From Chara braunii (Eukaryota > Streptophyta > Charophyceae > Charales > Characeae): 36,668 nt of DNA. Both the position numbers and the translations under genes were made by a program. The first letter of the stretch is position 1. Each line of letters begins with the position of its first letter. Below the pieces are notes generated by a model that saw only the letters and a list, made by a program, of their open reading frames with translations, was not told the origin of the DNA and did no database searches. The stretch covers positions 1 through 36,668 of the forward strand of contig BFEA01000035.1 in NCBI GenBank assembly GCA_003427395.1. The letters run 5' to 3'. Of the stretch, positions 30,480 through 36,668 are shown piece after piece.

Positions 30480-31206
30480 CCCCGCAGACATATTCAGACC
30501 CACCGACGCTCTGTTCGAGAGATGTGTCTGAGGCCCTAGAAGAGTTAGAAACAGAGTGGTCAGGTAAGGACCCCAGAGACTCTTGGGCGATGATCAGTAG
30601 AGGTCCAAAGGGTGAACATTTCGTGGTAGAGGTTGATGAAGGTGGCCGCAAAGTTGGCGCCTTCGCAGACATAGGCTCTACACGAAACTTCATCAACCGT
30701 GCTTGTGTGGATAGGCTGCGCTTAGGGAACCAAGTGCAGCGGCTTAGCAGAACTGTAGCTTCTACGCTGGCCAACAAGCACCAATGATTGTTTAAGACTA
30801 TGTCAAGGAGGTAGTTTGTTCCTTCTCTTATGAAGGAGGGGAAGTGAGACATAAAATCTCATTCCTCGTTAGCGACGAACTGCCCTTCGATATGCTACTA
30901 GGCATGTACTACCTCGAGGTTGTTCAACCTCAGTTCGATTGGGATAGAAAGGTGTTGTTACACAAGCTGCCAAATTGTAGGACTGTTAGACTGCAGAAGT
31001 TTAAAGCTAGCAGTCTAGTGGAAAACTACGGCTGCATGTATGCCTCCTCTTTCTATAACTATTATAAACAGAATCGCAAGGAGGGCATGTATCTAATCTT
31101 TGTCTCTTAAAAAGGGGAGGCTGTTAAAACACCCCCAGAGATAGAATCAGTCGTCGCACAATATTCCGACCTTTTTTAGGAGCCCACACGCGAGGTAGAA
31201 AGGGAG
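30480..31206 (+). pseudogene. R3 pol: protease
   Basis: Open 30524-30787 with [31 protein letters not shown] (D-I-G at 30668-30676) and a frameshift at ~30785, then open 30844-31110 with [20 protein letters not shown]. In-frame TAA near 30797 and 31111 and TAG near 31180 replace Glu, Ala and Glu of R1. The D-I-G active site matches R1 in residue but not in codons. Confidence 0.85.
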
Positions 31207-32565
31207 GTGGTCCATGCGATAGAGGTTGTCCCAGGTAGCAAGGTGCCTAGAGGACGAATCTATAGGATGTCTGCTGCGGAGTTGGATGAGCTCCGCCGCC
31301 AGCTCAAGGAGCTCACAGAAAAGGGATGGATTCGGCCTAGTACCTCCCCTTACGGTGCGCCAGTACTATTTGTTCCTAAAAAGGGAGGTACACTGAGGAT
31401 GTGCATTGACTATAGGGGCCTCAATGCCATCACTGTTAAAAACGCAGAGCCCCTACCCCGCATCGACGACCTACTGGATAGAGTGCAGGGATGCCGGTAC
31501 TTCACTAAGATAGATTTAAAGTCCGGATACCATCAAATTGCCATTAGACCAAAGGATCAACATAAAACCGCTTTTCAGACTAGATACGGTCTATACGAGT
31601 TTGTGGTGATGCCCTTTGGCGTATGCAATGCCCTTGGGACATTCCAGCACACCATGAATACGATATTTCACGAGTACTTCGACAAGTTTATCGCCGTGTA
31701 CCTCGACGATATTCTTATCTTTAGTAAGAATGTAGAGGAGCACGCTGAGCACTTGAAAATAGTGCTAGGTCTCCTAAGACAGCAGTAGTACAAGATTAAC
31801 TTGGAGAAATGCGAGTTCGGTCGCACCAAAATCTTGTACTTGGGTCATGAAATCTCCGTGGATGGGTTGAGGCCGGACGATGCTAAGGTGGCCAGCATAA
31901 GTGACTGGCCCAGACCTCAGACTGTTACTGAGGTCAAATCGTTTCTGGGGATGACGGGCTACTATCGCCCGTTTGTTAAGAACTATAGTACTATAGCTTC
32001 CCCATTAACAGATCTAACTCGACTTGACACTCCTTAGGAATGGACTGAAGAGTGTGAGGCGGGCTTCAGGAAACTGAAGTATGCTCTGACACACTATGAG
32101 GTCCTCAAACTTCCCGATCCTAATAAACCCTTTGTCATGAACACAGACGCCAGCCAATATGGCATAGGCGCGGTCCTTGCGCAAAAGGAGGGCCAAAGTT
32201 GAGACTGATCGAGTATATGAGTAAGAAGATATCATCTCAAAAGCAAAGTCCACGTATGAGCATGAGCTCTATGCCTTATATAGAGCGCTGGTCCATTGGA
32301 GATATCATTTCCTAGGCAAATTCTTCTACGTGAGATCTGGCCATGAGACCTTGTGCTGAATCAAGACACAACCTGTGCTCTCTGATGCACTCAAGCGATG
32401 GATACAAGTGATAGACATGTATGACTATCAACTTGATCCAATTAAGGTCAAGTATAACAAAGTGTCTGATGCACCATCTCGTCGGGCAGATTATCTGGGC
32501 GCGTTAGTTACTGAATTTGGCATATCTAACGATCTAACTCGATCATTGGTATCCAGTTATGTCTG
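31207..32565 (+). pseudogene. R3 pol: reverse transcriptase and RNase H
   Basis: The RT palm is intact for 193 codons: [75 protein letters not shown] at 31786-31788 replaces a Lys of R1. The thumb/connection continues (EKCEFGRTKILYLGHEISVD, SFLGMTGYYRPFVK) to a TAG at 32035-32037 (Trp in R1). RNase H is recognisable as NTDASQYGIGAVLAQ, then frameshifts near 32200 and 32260, a TGA near 32357 (Trp in R1) and YNKVSDAPSR in place of DALSR. Confidence 0.88.
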
Positions 32566-34040
32566 AGATCATCCGTAAATTCCAAGCAAAGGACAAAGTA
32601 ACTTTGGATGAATTTACGATGGTAGACGGCTTGCTGTTTCTTGAAAAGGCAGGGAATAAAAGATTGTGTTCCCAATAGTGAGTCTTTGCGTAGTTTATTT
32701 CTAGGTGAGTGTCATGGTGCAACTGGACATTTTGGTTATAGGAAAACATCAGCTAACCGAGTACAGAGATTCTGGTGGCCAACTATGATGCAAGATGCCA
32801 AAAGTAAGTTGAAACTTGCCAGGTTTGCCAAAGGGACAAACCTCGGGCTCAGGCTCCGCTTTCAAGCCCTTGCCGATTCCTGAAGGTCCTGGTTAGAGTG
32901 TGTCCATGGACTTCATGGATACTCTTGTGACCAGCAGGTCATGGAAAAGTCACATTTTCGTTATAGTAGACCGTTTTTCCAAATATGCCAGACTAATGGC
33001 TATGCCAGAAATTGCTAAGACTGACTACGTCATCAAACTATTTATGGATAACTGGGTACGAGACTTTTGCTTACCCAAATCTATCGTCAGTGATGTCCAT
33101 TTCACTAGCGAACTATGGCAAAATACAGCCCAGCAGATGGGAACCAGACTATAAATGACATCAGGGAACCACCCTGAGTCAAATGGACAGGCGGAGCAAA
33201 TGAACAGAGTAATACAACACTTGCTGCTGCATTACATCAAGCCAAGTTAGGATGACTGGGACGAGAAGCTACCACTCGTCGCCAGCCTGTACAACAATGC
33301 TGTGCACAACTCTACCGGCAAGACTCCCAACCAACTGCATCTTGGTTGGAAGCCCAGATCGGCCCTTGATTTCCTACTACCTGAAAATCAGGTAACTGCA
33401 GCACTAGGCAGCATAGAGTTTGCTGTCAGATACGAACAGATGCTGCAACAGGCCGTTGAACACATTAGAAAGTCTCAAGATGCTATGATAGCATCTGAGA
33501 ACAAACACAGACGACCATCGAATTTTCAGATAGGAGACAGAGTCTGGGTCAAATCATCTGAACTGGGACAGGAAGTTGGTATCTCTAGGAAACTAATGCC
33601 ACAGTACTTTGGTCCATGGGCGTTCCTAGACATAGTGGGAGATCAGATAGACGGACCCTCCTATGTGATTCGCATCCCACCACACCTACGCACACACCCT
33701 GTTTTCCACGCCTCAAAGCTGGCTCCTTTCGCAGAGTTTGAGAAGTTCCCTTCCAGACGATCAATGCTGCCCCCAACCATGGATGGCGAAGTGGACACTA
33801 ACCAGATCGTGGAGCATCGTGTGATGCATGTTCCTCGACCACCGGGCAGAGGCCGCCCTCCTAAGCCAAAAATACAATACCGGGTCAGATTCAAACATCA
33901 TCTGGATCCCAGCGAAGGTCGGTGGTTCACCAGAGAAGAACTCATGAGAACTGCACCTCAAGTCATTGCAGGCTACGAAAGAGATCTCAAAGGAAAGATG
34001 ACTGCAGAATACAGGACTTCTCAGGGGACTATCGAAGAAC
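32566..34040 (+). pseudogene. R3 pol: integrase with chromodomain
   Basis: LFLGECHGATGHFGY begins the HHCC region, whose CC part (TCQVCQ) is in another frame near 32820. The core has SMDFMDTLVTS, FVIVDRFSKYARL and VSDVHFTSELW. Relative to R1 (VSDRDVSF) two residues are deleted beside the second catalytic Asp. NHPESNGQAEQMN keeps the Glu. Stops at ~32897, 33152 and 33248 all replace Gln of R1. The C-terminal 270-codon frame (33302-34114) holds KLMPQYFGPWAFLD, HPVFHASKLAPF and a chromodomain (IVEHR ... QYRVRFKHHLDPSEGRWFTR EEL) carrying GRGRPPKP at 33845-33868. The frame reads on past the polypurine tract into the LTR. Confidence 0.88.
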
Positions 34041-34052
34041 AGGAGGAGGGAA
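34041..34052 (+). promoter_or_regulatory. R3 polypurine tract
   Basis: AGGAGGAGGGAA directly before the LTR start TGCGAGGATT. Confidence 0.85.
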
Positions 34053-34764
34053 TGCGAGGATTCGGAGCCTCGGCAGGCCTAAGGGGCCCACTGTTGTATC
34101 TGTGCCCGCCCTAAGTGAAGGCGGGCCTAACAAATCACGAGAGGCCCTCGATTGTCAATTTCGTATTTGGGGTCCAGGCAGTTTCGTCGCGCCAGTTGGT
34201 TGAGGAAAACACTGGCTGAGCAGCAGGACTTTCGACGACCTTCCAGGCCTTTCCAAAATGATGCAGGCCCTGGACGAGAATCGCAGCCTCGTACACAAAC
34301 AGTTGGGAGGCCCAACCGAATAAGGCCCAGTAGCTGCAAGAGAGGCGCAGCATCTTGGGGCCTACCGGAAGCTTCTGGGCCCAGGCCAGTCCAGCCAGGC
34401 TGCCGAAGGCTCTTTCCATATAGGAAAGAGCTCGCTGCCTGGCCAGGCAATTCACGCACTTGCATGCCTAGCGGAAGCGTTGCTGGAGCAAGCGCTCGCG
34501 GGCTGCTATAGTCACCGAGAGGCAAGGCGTGGGCACATGCGGTCGTGTGAAGGAGGAGGGCGCTGCTGAGGGCAGCGCCATAGCCTAGCCACCATAGCTG
34601 GCGGGCCTGGACTACATTGAGACGCAGGGGTGGTCTTCGGGTGTACAGAGAGAAGACGTGGATGAAAGACGAGGGAGAGAGAGAGAAGGATGATGATGAT
34701 GATGATGTGAGACAGTATTGGCGGTGGTCTGCTACGGGCGACATCTCCAAGTACTTACCTTGCA
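34053..34764 (+). repeat. R3 3' LTR, internally shortened
   Basis: Matches the 5' LTR from TGCGAGGAT to ATCTCCAAGTACTT (34756), then jumps to ACCTTGCA and the TTGA duplication. The ~280 bp present at 26936-27205 of the 5' LTR are missing. The hairpin is intact at 34103-34125. Confidence 0.82.
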
Positions 34765-34768
34765 TTGA

Positions 34769-35333
34769 TGTTTGTTGCTTGCTAGGATAATCGTGTGGAT
34801 ACGCTTTGCGGCCTTTGGGGGGAGCTGACAATAAGTGAGATTTTTTTATTTTTTTTTCAAATTTGCTAGGCCCTGTGTCTTTTGCTCATATCTCGGCCAT
34901 GTGTCTTTTGGTCATGCATCACCAATTGTCGGGCTCATTGATGGAAGGTTTCCAAGAACCTTCCCTATTTTGTGGGCTTTTCAACGAGGGGGGCCCCCTC
35001 TATTCTGTGGTCGCTCGATAGCTGCCGGCATGGGAGGGAGTCCTATTCTGCGGGGATAGTATCTTGGACGGCACAAGTGCAGATAGTGGCAAGGGGTTAG
35101 TTTACTTACATGGCGGAAGACGTTTCTTTTCTCTCCCTCTCCCTTCTTTCGTGAAGGTACTCGGCGCTGGCAGTATAGTTCCGGCATTTCATCTACTTGC
35201 AAAGTTGTTCAGAACCTGTGGACTACTCAAAGATGCTTAAATCTTCAGTAATTGTTCAGTAGAGTACTGCTATCTTCTCAGAAATATTCCAATAGTCTAG
35301 CAGATTTTTTCTATAAAAATTGTTGCAACTCTC
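34769..35333. other. No recognised gene
   Basis: Continuation of the sequence left of 26214. T-rich run at 34840-34858, then mixed sequence. A weak resemblance of 35220-35330 to 2480-2600 suggests the retroposon homology extends further upstream than the clear repeat. Confidence 0.3.
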
Positions 35334-35477
35334 AGCCGAAGCCGGGTAATGGCCCTGGTATCTCAAATTGTCTAATATAGTAGTGTATACTGTTCAATAA
35401 ATTTTTCCATGACACGTCCTTCTCCCCACGAATAGATTGGAGCAGTGTTTCTATAAAACAAACAAAAAAATAAAAAG
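35334..35477 (+). repeat. Retroposon 3'-end repeat, copy 2, with A-rich tail
   Basis: AGCCGAAGCCGGGTAATGGC ... CCCCACGAATAGATTGGAGC then TATAAAACAAACAAAAAAAT. Counterpart of 2605-2750. Confidence 0.6.
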
Positions 35478-36136
35478 CACATGAAAGTCAAATATGGAGT
35501 CGGGGCCACACAGACCTGTTGCGTGACAAAAAAGAAAAAAGAAAACCAGAGTCAGTAATCAGGATGTACCCCTTGAACTGTATTTATAACGTCAACCCCC
35601 CCGGGCTACCCATCACTGAATTGGAAAGATAAGGCCGCATTCTGACTGCTCAGGCCACATGAAATCCTGGCCTGAAGTCAAAAGTTTTCTCTTCTTTTGA
35701 ATTCTTGGCATTTTCTTGCCCATTTTTCGACCCGGTCGGTTTTCCTGGGTGTGACCAGCCAGGCTGGGGCAGACAGCCATGACCAAAAGTCAATCAACCG
35801 CTGACTGTGGTCAACTGAAAAAGCTCATGGGGGGCTAGCACAGAGACGATACGCACGTTTGGAACCTTCAAATTGTTCTTCAAAATTACGTGATCTGCAA
35901 TCCACCGTTGTGCACATCATAGTGGACCAAAGTACCCTGAAGCACAGTGCATAAATTTGGAAATGTGTGTATGCAATGTGCGGAAATGCAAATAAATATT
36001 AACAATGTACATGTGATTCGGCACACTGTGGCGGCCAACGGCCGCAGCAAACGGCTGTGGGCAAATCGCAGTGTATCCACGCAGACCTGGGCAGTGATTT
36101 TCTGTCGGCATGTCGCGTTGCCGACATCCAACCAAA

Positions 36137-36167
<31 letters not shown>

Positions 36168-36182
36168 GACACATAGGCAAAA
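35478..36182. other. No recognised gene; poly(A)/(CA)n at right
   Basis: Mixed sequence without a credible ORF. 36134-36153 is a run of A followed by CACACA to about 36167, possibly the tail of another retroposon or a simple repeat. Confidence 0.5.
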
Positions 36183-36260
36183 CTACCGCCTTAACCCGAA
36201 AACAAGGTATGTACCTTGTATGTGAATACAAGATACGGGGTACCTACCTTTAGGGTGCAA
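36183..36260. mobile_element. Half foldback element (family terminus CTACCGCCTTAACCC)
   Basis: CTACCGCCTTAACCCGAAAA matches the left ends of elements C and D, but no matching right end follows. Short perfect inverted repeats (AAGGTA-TG-TACCTT at 36204-36217, CTTGTAT..ATACAAG after it) occupy the interior. Likely a truncated or diverged family member. Confidence 0.4.
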
Positions 36261-36268
36261 CTTACCTC

Positions 36269-36668
36269 TATATATAGTCAAACAGAGCTGCCCGTTAAAC
36301 CGTAGGCAGAGAGGGAGAAGAGGACAACAAACGAGGGGCTGTGGCAAACTGTTTCGTCGGAGATTCACCGACTCGTCAGGAGGCTGAACCCTCGACAGTC
36401 TGCAGAATCCCCTACCTGATTACACTGTAAGTGATAATCCATATATATCGTCAAATAGAACTGCCCGGTAAACCGTAGGCAGAGAGGGAGAAGAGGACAA
36501 CAAACGAGGGGCTGTGATATTATATATCGTCAAACAGAGCTGCCCGGTAAACCATAGGCAGAGACCATAGGCAGAGAGGGAGAAGAGGACAACAAACGAG
36601 GGGCTGTATATATATCGTCAAATAGAACTGCCCGGTAAACCGTAGGCAGAGAGGGAGAAGAGGACAAC
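36269..36668. repeat. Degenerate tandem array, 74-87 bp units
   Basis: Four units beginning TATATCGTCAAA(C/T)AGA and ending ACAAACGAGGGGCTGT: 36269-36342, 36442-36515, 36521-36607 and 36608-36668 (cut by the window end). Units 1 and 2 are separated by ~99 bp of unrelated sequence. Unit 3 has an internal duplication of ACCATAGGCAGAG. All contain CGGTAAACC(G/A)TAGGCAGAG. No ORF. Confidence 0.9.

Larger units (their letters stand above)
26218..34764 (+). mobile_element. R3: Ty3/gypsy LTR retrotransposon, same family as R1
   Basis: 5' LTR, primer site, leader, gag, protease, RT, RNase H, integrase with chromodomain, polypurine tract and 3' LTR in order. The 4-bp TTGA duplication (26214-26217, 34765-34768) flanks it. 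Proteins align with R1 block by block, but about a dozen in-frame stops, mostly TAG, and several frameshifts make it more decayed. The LTR ends TG(T/C)GAGGA..CCTTGCA are shared with R1. The 3' LTR is about 280 bp shorter than the 5' LTR. Confidence 0.93.

Noticed and set aside
28497-34040. Alternative genetic code with TAG/TAA read as Gln, suggested by many in-frame stops
   Set aside because: Some stops replace Gln in R1, but others replace Glu, Lys, Trp and Ala, and frameshifts are common. Pseudogene decay explains the pattern.
1-36668. CRISPR array, operon, phage or prokaryotic defence system
   Set aside because: The repeats are microsatellites, LTRs or tandem satellites without CRISPR spacing. 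No bacterial gene organisation or ribosome binding sites were seen.

Overview
The window is a transposon graveyard from a eukaryotic nuclear genome. It shows long terminal repeat (LTR) retrotransposons primed by initiator-Met tRNA, LINE remnants, tRNA-derived heads, foldback elements, many microsatellites, one assembly gap (14618-14800) and at least one plausible GT-AG exon. I saw no prokaryotic gene organisation. The chromodomain-bearing Ty3/gypsy (chromovirus-like) elements and repeat style suggest a plant or streptophyte alga, possibly Charophyceae-like, but this is a guess from general impression and no host gene was identified.

Layout. 1-483: a duplicated block and GA repeats. 484-1805: minus-strand LINE ORF2 remnant (endonuclease to start of reverse transcriptase), interrupted at 746-967 by a foldback element with a TA duplication. 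1806-2954: a plus-strand non-coding retroposon with A-rich tail ('X') that split the LINE endonuclease; the other half of that LINE lies at 12157-12330. 2955-12140: R1, a complete minus-strand Ty3/gypsy element inserted into the A-rich tail of X. 12331-14617: a tRNA-like SINE head, tandem repeats, unassigned sequence and a roughly 900-bp pyrimidine tract running into the gap. 14801-15500: putative host exon and intron sequence. 15501-25012: R2, a plus-strand Ty3/gypsy element of a different family, heavily mutated, whose two LTRs match only in their first ~620 bp. 25018-26213: possible upstream host exon, then two tandem foldback elements. 26218-34764: R3, a plus-strand element of the R1 family. 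34769-36668: a second copy of a retroposon 3' end, a half foldback element and a degenerate 74-87 bp tandem array that runs off the window.

How the parts relate. R1 and R3 share gag, pol, a conserved 1.3-1.5 kb leader, LTR termini and 4-bp target duplications. Comparing them separates ancestral traits (silent differences around identical residues) from decay. Three traits look ancestral: a retropepsin reading D-I-G instead of D-S/T-G, an AT-hook-like GRGRPPKP peptide inside the integrase chromodomain, and a conserved LTR hairpin. None of the three elements is intact. R1 is closest to full length, with in-frame stops in gag, one stop in RT and frameshifts flanking the start of integrase.
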